Part shown: one piece after another, positions 1 to 8,397 of the stretch
How positions within the stretch are numbered: position 1 is the stretch's first letter
Layout of the letters: each line of letters opens with the position of its first letter
From: Reyranella humidisoli
GTDB lineage: Bacteria > Pseudomonadota > Alphaproteobacteria > Reyranellales > Reyranellaceae
Direction: 5' to 3'
DNA length: 64,000 nt
NCBI RefSeq assembly: GCF_019039055.1
Contig: NZ_JAHOPB010000002.1
Coordinates: forward strand, 868,001-932,000
Notes under the pieces: generated by a model
Database searches by the model: none
Seen by the model: the letters and a program-made list of their open reading frames with translations, nothing else
What the model was told of the DNA's origin: nothing
Program-made: the position numbers and the translations under genes

Positions 1-1078
1 GCGGCAGCAGGCCCGGCAGCACGTAGGTGACGTGCCCCATCTTGCGGCCGGGGCGGGCTTCCGCCTTGCCGTAGAGGTGCAGCCGGGCCGTCGGTTCGGC
101 GAGGTAGCGGGGCCAGTCGTTGGCCTCGTCGCCGATCAGGTTCTCCATCCGTGATGGCGCCAGCACGTCGACCGGCCCGAGCGGCAGGCCGCAGATGGCC
201 CGCACCAGCTGCTCGAACTGGCTGGTGGCGCAGGCGTCCATCGTCCAGTGGCCGGAATTGTGCGGGCGCGGCGCCATCTCGTTGGCCAGCACGCTCCCAT
301 CCTTCGTCACGAACATTTCCAGCGCCACGAGACCGACGAGATCGAGGCCCTGCGCCAGTTCGATGCCGAAGCGCTCGACGGTGGCCAGCGTGGTCGCCGG
401 CAGCCCGGATGGCACGGTCGTGGTCCTCAGGATGCCGTCGCGATGGCCGTTGATGCCGATCGGGAAGCAGCGCGTGGCGCCGTCGAGCCCCCGGGCGACG
501 ATGGCGGAGACCTCGCACTCGAAATCGACCATCGCCTCCAGGATGCACTCCCGCCGGCCGAGCTTCTCCCAGGCGGCGGACAGTCCCGCCTTGTCCGTCA
601 CGCGCGCCTGGCCCTTGCCGTCATAACCTTCGGTGCAGGTCTTCAGGATACCGGGCAGGGCGGTGGCGGCGGCGATGTCGGCTTCGGAGCGGATGGGCTG
701 GTAGTCGGCTGTGCCGATCCCAAGCTTGCGCAGGAAGTCCTTTTCGCGGAGCCGATGCTGGGCGAAGTGGATGGGCTTCACGCCCGGCCGGACCGGCTTC
801 AGCTTCTCGCATTCCAGCACGGCGCCTTCGGGGACGTTCTCGAACTCATAGGTGACGACGTCCACCTGGGCCACGAACCGGGCGAGGGTGCTGACATCGT
901 CGTAGGCCCCCTGGACATGACCGGCGCAGACCTGCGCGGCGATCGGATCGTCCTCCGGGGCATAGACGATGCAGCGATAGCCCAATCGGGCCGCGGCAAG
1001 CGCCGTCATGCGGCCCAACTGGCCGCCGCCCAGGATACCGATGGTCGATCCCGGCGGTAGAGGAAGCTCGGCCGGCAT
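1..1078 (-). CDS. purK: 5-(carboxyamino)imidazole ribonucleotide synthase PurK (C-terminus outside window)
   Basis: This ATP-grasp enzyme carboxylates AIR to N5-CAIR in cytosolic purine synthesis. Reading the minus strand from the ATG at 1078, the N-terminus carries the PurK nucleotide fold motif GILGGGQLGRM, followed by TYEFENVP, and further on the ATP-grasp signature EMAPRPHNSGHWT. About 359 codons are visible and the stop lies beyond base 1, so the gene is truncated only by the window edge. Its ATG overlaps the TGA of purE by one base (ATGA), which implies translational coupling in a purE-purK operon. The family and motifs leave little doubt. Confidence 0.95.
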   Translation of the reverse strand, partial: MPAELPLPPGSTIGILGGGQLGRMTALAAARLGYRCIVYAPEDDPIAAQVCAGHVQGAYDDVSTLARFVAQVDVVTYEFENVPEGAVLECEKLKPVRPGVKPIHFAQHRLREKDFLRKLGIGTADYQPIRSEADIAAATALPGILKTCTEGYDGKGQARVTDKAGLSAAWEKLGRRECILEAMVDFECEVSAIVARGLDGATRCFPIGINGHRDGILRTTTVPSGLPATTLATVERFGIELAQGLDLVGLVALEMFVTKDGSVLANEMAPRPHNSGHWTMDACATSQFEQLVRAICGLPLGPVDVLAPSRMENLIGDEANDWPRYLAEPTARLHLYGKAEARPGRKMGHVTYVLPGLLP

Positions 1079-1611
1079 CAGCGGTGGGGCGGGGCGTCGT
1101 CGGATGGGATCTTGGCAACGGCCTGCGTCTGACGCGTGCGCCACGCCTCGACGGCGGCCATGATCTTGGCGTCGCCAAGACCGACGATCGAAGCCGCCAG
1201 AAGCGCGGAATTGATCGATCCGGCGCGGCCGATCGCGAGTGTCCCGACCGGGATGCCTGCCGGCATCTGGACTATGGAAAGAAGACTGTCCTGACCCTTG
1301 AGTGCGGCGCTTTCCACCGGCACGCCCAGGACGGGAAGCGGCGTCATGGCGGCGGTCATGCCCGGAAGGTGGGCGGCGCCGCCCGCGCCGGCGATTATCA
1401 CCTTCAGGCCACGGCCCTTGGCGCCGGAGGCATAGTCCATCATGCGCTTCGGCGTCCGGTGTGCGGAAATGATGCGCGCCTCGAACGGGACGCCCAGCGC
1501 CTCCAGTGTCTCGGCGGCGTGACGCATGGTCGACCAGTCGGACTGGCTGCCCATGATGAGGCCGACCAGGGGCTTGGTCGTCCGGCGACGTTTGATGGTT
1601 TTCCGGGCCAT
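1078..1611 (-). CDS. purE: N5-carboxyaminoimidazole ribonucleotide mutase PurE (class I)
   Basis: PurE converts N5-CAIR to CAIR, the step after PurK. The 177-residue protein has the family motifs GSQSDW (about residues 21-26), SAHRTP (49-54, catalytic His) and AGAGGAAHLPGM (74-85). It has a basic N-terminal tail of about 14 residues before the core; this could be an extended start, but the ATG is the first available in frame. It is followed by purK with a one-base stop/start overlap. The partnership with PurK indicates the bacterial class I (mutase) type rather than the AIR carboxylase type. Confidence 0.96.
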   Translation of the reverse strand: MARKTIKRRRTTKPLVGLIMGSQSDWSTMRHAAETLEALGVPFEARIISAHRTPKRMMDYASGAKGRGLKVIIAGAGGAAHLPGMTAAMTPLPVLGVPVESAALKGQDSLLSIVQMPAGIPVGTLAIGRAGSINSALLAASIVGLGDAKIMAAVEAWRTRQTQAVAKIPSDDAPPHR

Positions 1612-1618
1612 GGACTTC

Positions 1619-1843
1619 TCAGGCGATGATATCGGGAATGAGCCGACTTTCCAGACGCAGGATCTGGTCCTTCAGGCCGAGCTTGCGCTTCTTGAGGCGC
1701 TGGAGCTGGAGCTGGTCGAAAGGCGGCTTTTCGAGCAGGCGATCGACCACCTCGTCGAGGTCGCGATGCTCGCTTTTCAGGGCCTCAAGTTTGGCCTTGA
1801 TGGTCTCTGCGTCCGGCGGATCCGACGACGTCAGGTCATTCAT
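1619..1843 (-). CDS. YdcH family (DUF465) small coiled-coil protein
   Basis: A 74-residue, highly charged helical protein. The central LKKRKLGLKDQILRLE stretch is the hallmark of the DUF465/YdcH family, whose molecular role is unknown. It lies only 7 bases upstream of purE on the same strand, so it is probably the first gene of the purE-purK transcript. A second, divergent family member is found at 2653-2832 on the other strand. I assign the family by motif only and cannot give a function. Confidence 0.85.
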   Translation of the reverse strand: MNDLTSSDPPDAETIKAKLEALKSEHRDLDEVVDRLLEKPPFDQLQLQRLKKRKLGLKDQILRLESRLIPDIIA

Positions 1844-1937
1844 GCGGGGCGCACTCGTCCAGACAGGCTAGCCACGTCGCTCCCGGCCGTGTACCCCGTA
1901 GCCCGCCCAAAGGGAAGCACCCAAAGGCCAAGCAATC

Positions 1938-2501
1938 GTGTCGGACTTTCTCCCCCATCCGTTCTGGAACTTCTCGCTCGAACTCTATGCCGGTGAGGGC
2001 GTGGCCGAGGCTTGCCTCGACCTGCAGGAGCGCCGCGGCTGCGACGTGAACATCCTGCTGTTCTGCTGCTGGCTGGGCGCTTCGGGGCGTCCCACCCTGA
2101 CGGCCGACCGGCTGCGCTCGATCCTGGCCGCCAGCGATGCCTGGCAGTCCGAGGTCGTGAAGCCGTTGCGCGAGATGCGGCGGCGGCTCAAGGACAATGT
2201 CTGGCCGGGCGCGCTGCCCGAAACGGTCGATGCCGTGCGCCGGCGCGTCGCCGACGCGGAACTGGCGGCCGAACATGCCGAGCAGCTCAAACTGGCGAGT
2301 CTGCATTCTCCGTCGCCTGATCGCGAGCGTCCGCCGGAGAAGCGCCTGCGCGCCGCGGTCGGCAACCTGGGTGTCTATGCCGTCTGCCTGGGCGTCGTGC
2401 CGGACGACAAGGATCGCAAAGCGGTCGCCGCGCTGATGCGCGCAACGTTTCCCGCGCTGGCCCCGCCCGAGGTCGCGGAGGCCGTGGGGCTCGCGGCCTG
2501 A
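1938..2501 (+). CDS. TIGR02444 family protein
   Basis: A 187-residue cytosolic protein with no signal peptide or membrane segment, starting at GTG 1938. The N-terminal part (HPFWNFSLELYAGEGVAEACLDLQ, then DVNILLFCCWLG) matches what I remember of the uncharacterised TIGR02444 family of alphaproteobacteria. The middle is alpha-helical and Arg-rich (VVKPLREMRRRLK). The gene diverges from the ydcH-purE-purK operon, leaving a 94-base promoter region between them. Nothing in the sequence suggests a catalytic activity. Confidence 0.7.
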   Translation: MSDFLPHPFWNFSLELYAGEGVAEACLDLQERRGCDVNILLFCCWLGASGRPTLTADRLRSILAASDAWQSEVVKPLREMRRRLKDNVWPGALPETVDAVRRRVADAELAAEHAEQLKLASLHSPSPDRERPPEKRLRAAVGNLGVYAVCLGVVPDDKDRKAVAALMRATFPALAPPEVAEAVGLAA

Positions 2502-2652
2502 GCGAAAATGGTTGCCCGGCGGGCGGCCAAACATGGCGGTTATTCACAATCTTTGCCGGCCGATCGTTTCGCGGGTTGATTCGACGTGACTCCGCCCAAT
2601 GTCAGAGTCAGACTTCTGCTGTCCCCGCAAACAAACTCGGAGGTATCCGACT

Positions 2653-2832
2653 ATGAGCACCGTGGACCACATCGAAGCACTGAAGAACAAGCACTCTGTT
2701 CTCGAGCAGGCGATCCATCAGGAGACGACGAGGCCGCATCCCGACGATGATGCGATCTGCAGCCTCAAGAAGCGGAAGCTCATGATCAAGGACGAGATCG
2801 TCCGTCTCAGCGAGCCCGACACGTCGCACTGA
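2653..2832 (+). CDS. YdcH family (DUF465) small protein, second copy
   Basis: A 59-residue helical protein with the core SLKKRKLMIKDEIVRLSE, the same motif as the protein at 1619-1843. I chose ATG 2653 because a strong Shine-Dalgarno sequence (GGAGG at about 2638-2642) precedes it and because this gives the usual family length; the upstream in-frame ATG at 2599 has no such site. A 151-base gap precedes the gene and probably carries its promoter. Function unknown. Confidence 0.8.
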   Translation: MSTVDHIEALKNKHSVLEQAIHQETTRPHPDDDAICSLKKRKLMIKDEIVRLSEPDTSH

Positions 2833-2852
2833 CGTCCATCGTCATCCGAAGT

Positions 2853-3161
2853 TCAGGCGAGGCCCGCCCAGCGGGCCAGCGCCACGGCGCCGACGCCACC
2901 GAAAAGGCCGGGGGTGAAGCCTCCGACCTTGCGGGTCATCACGGCCGCGACCACCGCGCCCACGATGAACGCGCCGCCGGTTTGCGCGAGCGGCACGATC
3001 GCGGCGGAGACGAGCACGGCGCCGGGGGCGTGATCGAGAAGGGCCGTCACGAAGCGATGGCGGCCGAGCCATCGCATGGCAATGAAGCCGCCACCCTTCG
3101 CGGCCATCGCCGCGAGCGCCATCACCAGGATAGCGACGAGATTCTCAGGACTGGCGGACAT
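2853..3161 (-). CDS. azlD: AzlD family branched-chain amino acid exporter small subunit
   Basis: A 102-residue, very hydrophobic protein with about four predicted membrane segments and the conserved early stretch GGGFIAMRWLG of the AzlD family. AzlD acts with AzlC as a two-subunit inner-membrane exporter for branched-chain amino acids or similar compounds. Its ATG lies inside the end of azlC (17-base overlap), so the two are translationally coupled. The exported substrate cannot be inferred. Confidence 0.88.
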   Translation of the reverse strand: MSASPENLVAILVMALAAMAAKGGGFIAMRWLGRHRFVTALLDHAPGAVLVSAAIVPLAQTGGAFIVGAVVAAVMTRKVGGFTPGLFGGVGAVALARWAGLA

Positions 3162-3870
3162 CGTCTCTCCTGAAATCTCGCAGCGCGCCGAAGAGTCCGC
3201 CGGCCAGGCCGCCGATGACGATGTACCAGTTGCCGCCCATCAGCCACTTGGCCGCGAAGGCTGCGGCGATCGCCACCATCCATGGCGCGATGTCGCGCTT
3301 GCCGCGGAACAGGATGGTCGCCACCACGACGAAGACCGCCACCCCCACGAAGTCGAGGCCCAGCCGCTTGGCCATCGTGGGATCGGAAAGGATGCCGCCC
3401 GCCGCCAGATGGCCGGCCAGGGTCGAGCCCGACCAGATGCAGGCCATCACGAAGCCGCCCCCCAGGAACTTGCCGAGGTCGCCATGGCCGCGACGATATT
3501 CGGCGATGTTGACGGCCCAGTTCTGGTCGACCGTCACGTACCAGACCGGCGGCTGAAGCCACCACGGCAGGTGCGGGAGATGAGGCTGCAGCGCCGCGCC
3601 CATCACGAAGTAGCGCAGGTTGGCCACGAACACCGAGACGGCGAGCGCCATCAACGGCAGCGGCTGCGCCCAGATGTCGAGCGCCACCATCTGGCTGGTA
3701 CCGGCCATGACGGTGAAGCTCATCAACGTGGTCTCGAAAGCGCTCAGGCCCTTCTGCGCGGCAGCGACGCCGAAGCCTATTCCGAATGGCAGGGAGGCGA
3801 GGCCCGGCAGGATCATGCGCAGGGCGCCGGCCTGGAAACTGCGCCACGTCACGCGCGCGGAAGGGGACAC
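3145..3870 (-). CDS. azlC: AzlC family branched-chain amino acid exporter large subunit
   Basis: A 241-residue polytopic inner-membrane protein. The N-terminal third contains the AzlC signature region: LPFGIGFGVAA, then FTVMAGTSQMVAL and NLRYFVMGAALQPHL. The C-terminal half has three or four more hydrophobic segments, including FVGVAVFVVVATILF. The gene is followed by azlD with a 17-base overlap. Family assignment is firm; the substrate is only assumed from the family. Confidence 0.92.
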   Translation of the reverse strand: MSPSARVTWRSFQAGALRMILPGLASLPFGIGFGVAAAQKGLSAFETTLMSFTVMAGTSQMVALDIWAQPLPLMALAVSVFVANLRYFVMGAALQPHLPHLPWWLQPPVWYVTVDQNWAVNIAEYRRGHGDLGKFLGGGFVMACIWSGSTLAGHLAAGGILSDPTMAKRLGLDFVGVAVFVVVATILFRGKRDIAPWMVAIAAAFAAKWLMGGNWYIVIGGLAGGLFGALRDFRRDDVRQS

Positions 3871-3963
3871 TGAGCTGCTACCGGTGAAGAGGAAACGGCG
3901 CGCAATCTAGGGCAGGCGTGGCGCTGCAGGAACCGAGTTTACCTCAGCCGCCCATGAGTTGGG

Positions 3964-5331
3964 TCAGTTCAGCTTGTGCAGGTTGACCGACCAGGTGACC
4001 GGCGCGCCGTAGGCGTTGCGCGACTGGCCGCTGCACACCGCGACATTGTCGGAGCCGCGATGGCAGACGAGCTGGTCCGAAAACCACCTCGAGCCGTCGT
4101 TGCAGGTCGAATCGGCGTCGCGCAGCCGCAGCACAGCGCCCTCGAAGCGGGCCTGGGCGCGCGTCCGGCACGCCGTCCGGCCCCGCCGCCATTCAAGCTG
4201 GCCCGCGCCGCTCGCATCGAAGCAATAGGACGAGACTCCCGGCTGCATCTGCAGCGTCTCGTGGCGGAACGGATCGGTGCGCCAGCAGCCCTGCATGAAC
4301 GAGTAGTCGTTGGTGGGAGCGTTCGGCAGGCGCAGACGATTGTCGCCGGGATTGCGCGGTTGGGGAGCGGCCTGTGGTGGCGTGGCCTTGGGCGGTGCGG
4401 GCTTGGGGGCCGGCGGGATCATCGGCGGCGGGGGCGCGGCGGCGACTTGCGGCGGCTTGGGCGGTTCCGGGGGCTTGCAGTCGGCGATGCGCTTCTTCAA
4501 CTCGGCCTCGGCCAGGGCCAGTTCGACCTTCAGGACGCGCTCGCGCGATTGCTCGGTCGAGTAGGCCGCCTTCAACGCGGGCACGGGATCCGGCAGGGCT
4601 TCCGGTGGCGGGGGAGCCGGCGGTCCCTCGCGCGTGGCGATGGCGACGTCGGGATCCACCGGCAGCAGGCCGCGCAGCAACCATGCGCCGCCCAACAGAA
4701 GAAGCAGGAGCGGCAGCGCGAGGGCGAGCGTGCGCCACCACGGCACACCGGCGGCAGGAATGACAGCGGGCAAGCCGGGCCGTGCCACTTGCGCCGCTTC
4801 CAGCACCGGACGGCGCTCGGGGGCGCCCAATCCGGGCACGGGCGCGTCGGGAACGCGCGCCAGCGCGAGCGGCAGTAAAGCGCTGGCGGCTTCCTTTTCG
4901 TAGCCCCAGGCGACGATGACGGGTCTATCTCCGACCAGGAAGACGAACGCAGGCGAGGGCGCCCGTGCGGCGAGCTTCAGCGACAGGCCGACGGTGCCGG
5001 TTTCTTCCTTCGGCCCGTGGCCTGCCAGCATGTCGCCCAGCCGGCGGATTTCGGCGAGCGTGGCCTCGACCTTCGCCAGCACCGCGTCGCGCTCGGCCGG
5101 GGCCAGTTCGGTGACGGGACGAACGGGACCGGACCAGCCGGCATACCAGTCGATGCCCTGGTCGTTCTCGTGGAGCTGCGGATCGGCCAGCAGGTCGGCG
5201 GCGGCATCGCCGAGGCGGCGGCGCACCACGCGGCGCAATTGCGGCGCGGCATTGTGCAAGGGCTCGCCGCGCACGCCCAGCGGGCGCACGCCGCTGCGGG
5301 TCGTCACGATGAGCGTTGTTTCACCGGCCAT
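3964..5331 (-). CDS. SrfA-like single-span membrane protein
   Basis: A 455-residue protein of modular design. The N-terminal soluble domain (1-200) contains DQGIDWYAGWSGPV, which resembles the N-terminus of SrfA proteins as I recall them. One membrane span follows (about 205-230, TLALALPLLLLLLGGAWLL), then a Glu/Lys helical stretch, then a long Pro/Ala linker (APPPPMIPPAPKPAPP). The C-terminal Cys-containing domain (about 345-455) has MQGCWRTD and CNDGSRWFSDQLVC, again like SrfA. The usual partners SrfB and SrfC are not in the window. SrfA proteins have no established biochemical function, and this assignment rests on memory of motifs. Confidence 0.55.
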   Translation of the reverse strand: MAGETTLIVTTRSGVRPLGVRGEPLHNAAPQLRRVVRRRLGDAAADLLADPQLHENDQGIDWYAGWSGPVRPVTELAPAERDAVLAKVEATLAEIRRLGDMLAGHGPKEETGTVGLSLKLAARAPSPAFVFLVGDRPVIVAWGYEKEAASALLPLALARVPDAPVPGLGAPERRPVLEAAQVARPGLPAVIPAAGVPWWRTLALALPLLLLLLGGAWLLRGLLPVDPDVAIATREGPPAPPPPEALPDPVPALKAAYSTEQSRERVLKVELALAEAELKKRIADCKPPEPPKPPQVAAAPPPPMIPPAPKPAPPKATPPQAAPQPRNPGDNRLRLPNAPTNDYSFMQGCWRTDPFRHETLQMQPGVSSYCFDASGAGQLEWRRGRTACRTRAQARFEGAVLRLRDADSTCNDGSRWFSDQLVCHRGSDNVAVCSGQSRNAYGAPVTWSVNLHKLN

Positions 5332-5399
5332 GGGAGACTGAAATTAGCCCGGCGATTATGGCGGCGCGATGGTTTGCGCCAGTCGGCGCGAAGGCGGCT

Positions 5400-7307
5400 T
5401 CAGGCCGCCTTTGCCCATTCGCGCAGGACGAATTTCTGCACCTTGCCTGTCGAGGTCATTGGCAAGTCGCGGAACACGACATGTCGCGGGCACTTGTAGC
5501 CCGCGAGGTTGGCGCGGCAGTGGGCGATGATGTCCTGGGCGGTGGCGGTCGCGCCGGGCTTCAGCATCACGAAGGCGCAGGGCGTCTCGCCCCATTTCTC
5601 GTCGGGCTTGGCCACCACGGCGGCATTGGCGACGGCGGGATGGGCGATGATCACGCCCTCGACCTCGATGGTCGAGATGTTCTCGCCGCCCGAGATGATG
5701 ATGTCCTTCGAACGGTCGCGCAGTTCGATGTAGCCGTCCTCGTGCATCACGCCGAGATCGCCGGAGTGGAACCAGCCACCGGCGAAGGCATCGCGTGTCG
5801 CGGCCGGGTTCTTGAGATAGCCCTTCATGGTGAGGTTGCCGCGGAACATCACCTCGCCCATCGTCGCGCCGTCGCGCGGCACTTCCTTCATGGTCCTGGG
5901 ATCCATCACCGTGACGCCGTCCTCGGCGGCGTAACGCACACCCTGGCGCGCCTTCAGCCGCGCGCGGTCGTGGGCCGGCAGTTCGTCCCAGTTTTCGTGC
6001 CAGGAGCAGATGGTGGCGGGGCCGTAGACTTCCGTGAGGCCATAGACGTGCGTCACGCGGAAATTCTGCTTCTCCAGCGCCTCCAGCACGGCGGCGGGCG
6101 GCGGCGAGGCGGCGGTCATGAACTCGACCTTGCGCTTGAGCGGCCGACGTTCGGCCGGCGTCGCACCGATGATCAGCTGCATGATGATCGGCGCGCCGCA
6201 CATATGGCTGACGTCGTGGTCGGCCAGCGCATCGAAGATCGGCTTGGCGGCGGGGCGGCGCAGGCAGACCGAAGTGCCGGCGACCAGCGCCAGCGTCCAG
6301 GGGAAGCACCAGCCGTTGCAGTGGAACATCGGCAGCGTCCAGAGATAGACGGGGTGCAGGCCGATCGGCCATTGCGTGGCGTTGCCGTAGGAGGAGAGCG
6401 TCGCGCCGCGATGGCTGTAGACCACGCCCTTGGGGTTGCCGGTGGTGCCCGACGTGTAGTTAAGCGTGATCGCGTTCCACTCATCCGACGGATAGGCCCA
6501 CGCGAAATCGGGATCGCCGTCGGCGATGAATTCCTCCCAGGTCGTGTCGCCGATCTGGGCGCGGTCGTCGCACTCGGGATCGTCGATGTCGACGACCAGC
6601 GGCTGCACCTTGGCGATCGCCAGCGCCTCGGTCACGACGCGATGGTATTCGCGATCGACCAGCAGAACCTTGGTCTCGCTATGGTCGAGGATGAAGGCGA
6701 CCATCGCCGCATCGAGGCGGGTGTTCAGCGAGTTCAGCACGCCGCCTGTCATGGGGACGCCGAAATGCGCCTCGTACATCTCGGGAATGTTGGGCGCCAT
6801 GATGGCCACCGTGTCGCCCACGCCGATGCCGACCCTGGCGAGGGCCGAGGCAAGGCGCCGGCAGCGTGCATAGGTTTCCGCCCATGTCTGCCGACGCTCG
6901 CCGTGGATCAGGGCGACATGGTCGGGATAGACGCTGGCGGTGCGCTCGATGAACTGCAGCGGCGTGAGAGCGGCATGGTTGGCGGGCGTCTTGTCGAGGT
7001 CGCGTTCGTAGATGTTGTGCGCGGCGAGGGCGGTCTTATGAGAAACCGGGCGGGGCGGCGCGAGGCGCGTGACGGAGGTCCGGCTCTTGACCGGCCGGCG
7101 CTGGCCCGGGCGGGCGAGCGGCTTGGACGCGGGGACCTTGCGGGGCGCGGCGACTTTCTTAGGCGAAGCAGCCTTCTTCGGAGCGGCCTTCTTCGGAGCG
7201 GCCTTCTTCGCGGCGCGCCCGGCCGGCTTTTTCGTCTTGGCGGCGGCCTTACGCTTGACCGGACGTTTCGACGTGCTGCTGCCTCTTCCCGACTTGCGCT
7301 TGGCCAT
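5400..7307 (-). CDS. Acyl-CoA synthetase (AMP-forming) with histone-like basic N-terminal extension
   Basis: A 635-residue adenylate-forming ligase that activates a carboxylic acid to its CoA thioester. The P-loop TSGTTGNPKG is at about 285-294, the A-loop region YGLTEVYGP follows, the hinge/ATP motif is GGWFHSGDLGV, and the C-terminal lysine lies in STGKVQKFVLRE (about K622). The core begins near residue 95 and resembles medium-chain or DMSP-type acyl-CoA ligases. Residues 1-90 are Lys/Ala/Pro-rich with AAPKK repeats, like histone H1 or AlgP tails. No start codon follows this tail before the core, so it appears to be a real part of the protein. The acyl substrate is unknown. Confidence 0.9.
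   Translation of the reverse strand: MAKRKSGRGSSTSKRPVKRKAAAKTKKPAGRAAKKAAPKKAAPKKAASPKKVAAPRKVPASKPLARPGQRRPVKSRTSVTRLAPPRPVSHKTALAAHNIYERDLDKTPANHAALTPLQFIERTASVYPDHVALIHGERRQTWAETYARCRRLASALARVGIGVGDTVAIMAPNIPEMYEAHFGVPMTGGVLNSLNTRLDAAMVAFILDHSETKVLLVDREYHRVVTEALAIAKVQPLVVDIDDPECDDRAQIGDTTWEEFIADGDPDFAWAYPSDEWNAITLNYTSGTTGNPKGVVYSHRGATLSSYGNATQWPIGLHPVYLWTLPMFHCNGWCFPWTLALVAGTSVCLRRPAAKPIFDALADHDVSHMCGAPIIMQLIIGATPAERRPLKRKVEFMTAASPPPAAVLEALEKQNFRVTHVYGLTEVYGPATICSWHENWDELPAHDRARLKARQGVRYAAEDGVTVMDPRTMKEVPRDGATMGEVMFRGNLTMKGYLKNPAATRDAFAGGWFHSGDLGVMHEDGYIELRDRSKDIIISGGENISTIEVEGVIIAHPAVANAAVVAKPDEKWGETPCAFVMLKPGATATAQDIIAHCRANLAGYKCPRHVVFRDLPMTSTGKVQKFVLREWAKAA
7171..7210. repeat. 15-base tandem repeat coding for the Lys/Ala/Pro tail
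   Basis: The unit GCCTTCTTCGGAGCG occurs twice and a third copy begins, at 7171-7185, 7186-7200 and 7201-7210. On the coding (minus) strand it gives the AAPKK repeats of the acyl-CoA synthetase tail. Its length is a multiple of three, so copy-number change would lengthen or shorten the tail in frame. Confidence 0.85.
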
Positions 7308-7359
7308 GATCTTCCGTCTGTCTCCTTGGGTGGCGGCACTCTCTCACAGGGCGCGGCGA

Positions 7360-8328
7360 TTACTCCAGCTTGATATCCAGGTCCTTCAGCAGCCTGGCGA
7401 AGTAGACCTGGTCCTCGCGCACCTGCCGCGCGAAGTCGGTGTAGGATTGATATTCCACGTTCTGAGCCACGAGCAGCAGTTTTTCCTTCATGACGGGCAG
7501 GGCGGCGGCCTGCGCTGCTGCATCGGATATGCGCTTGAGCACGGATTCCGGCGTTCCCTTGGGCGCAAAGAGGCCAAACCAGCTCCTTGCACGAAAGCCC
7601 TTGAGATCGACACCGACTTCGATCGCCGTCGGGGTGTCCGGCAGGTCCGCCATGCGCGTCGGCTGGTCGACGAAGGCGGCGCGCACCTTGCCGGCCTTGG
7701 CATAGGGCACGAACGACGGATCGAAGACCATCTGGATGCGACCGTCGAAGACGTCGCCCGTGGCATCGACGATCGTCTTGTAGGGCGAATGCTGCATCTG
7801 GATTCCGGCCGCGCGTGTCAGCACCTCGCCGGTGAGATGCGTGATGGTGCCGAGACCCGACGAGCCGAACCAGTATTTGCCGGGATTTGCTTTCGCGAGC
7901 GCCACGAATTCCGCCCAGCTCCTGGCGCCCAGCGCGTTCGTGATCGTGACGACGAGGATAGGCGTCGACAGGCGCGCGACGGCAACGAGGTCCTCGGGAT
8001 TGTACGGCACCTTCCGGGCGGCCGGCGTGATGGCCATGATCGCGGTCGGCGAGAGCAGGAGCGTATAGCCGTCGGCCGGCGCCGTCGCGACCATCTGGGC
8101 GCCGACACCGCCGGACGCGCCGGGCTTGTCCTCGACGATGATCTGCTGGCCGAGTGAAGCGCTCATCTTCTCGGCATAGAGCCGGGCGACCTGGTCGGCC
8201 GAACCGCCGGGCCCATAGGGCACGATCAGGCGGATCGGCTTGGCGGGCCAATTCGTGGTTTGAGCCTGCACACGCGTCGACGCCAGCGCGGCAAGCCCGC
8301 CCAGCGTCACCTCACGGCGACCGACCAT
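7360..8328 (-). CDS. Bug family (TctC-like) periplasmic solute-binding protein
   Basis: A 322-residue exported binding protein. The N-terminus GRREVTLGGLAALAS is a signal peptide with a twin arginine, ending near RVQAQ. The mature part has the Bug motifs KPIRLIVPYGPGGSADQVAR, KPGASGGVGAQ and VATAPADGYTLLL, and near the middle the YWFGSSGLGTITHLTGE region. Bug proteins bind carboxylates for tripartite tricarboxylate transporters, but no TctA/TctB membrane genes are nearby, so this one is an orphan, as is common for the family. It lies 52 bases upstream of the acyl-CoA synthetase on the same strand, so its ligand may be an organic acid fed to that enzyme (inference). Confidence 0.93.
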   Translation of the reverse strand: MVGRREVTLGGLAALASTRVQAQTTNWPAKPIRLIVPYGPGGSADQVARLYAEKMSASLGQQIIVEDKPGASGGVGAQMVATAPADGYTLLLSPTAIMAITPAARKVPYNPEDLVAVARLSTPILVVTITNALGARSWAEFVALAKANPGKYWFGSSGLGTITHLTGEVLTRAAGIQMQHSPYKTIVDATGDVFDGRIQMVFDPSFVPYAKAGKVRAAFVDQPTRMADLPDTPTAIEVGVDLKGFRARSWFGLFAPKGTPESVLKRISDAAAQAAALPVMKEKLLLVAQNVEYQSYTDFARQVREDQVYFARLLKDLDIKLE

Positions 8329-8397
8329 CGGTTCCCTCCCAGGAACATTCTCGTTGCCGGGAGAATAGCGGTAGGCGGGGGGCGGCGACAGCCGTTC

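Noticed and set aside
7171..7210. Tandem units as a CRISPR-like array
   Set aside because: Units are 15 bases, have no spacers and lie in a coding tail.
5316..7373. 685-codon open frame on the plus strand opposite the acyl-CoA synthetase
   Set aside because: Shadow of the ligase gene, whose motifs are all on the minus strand.
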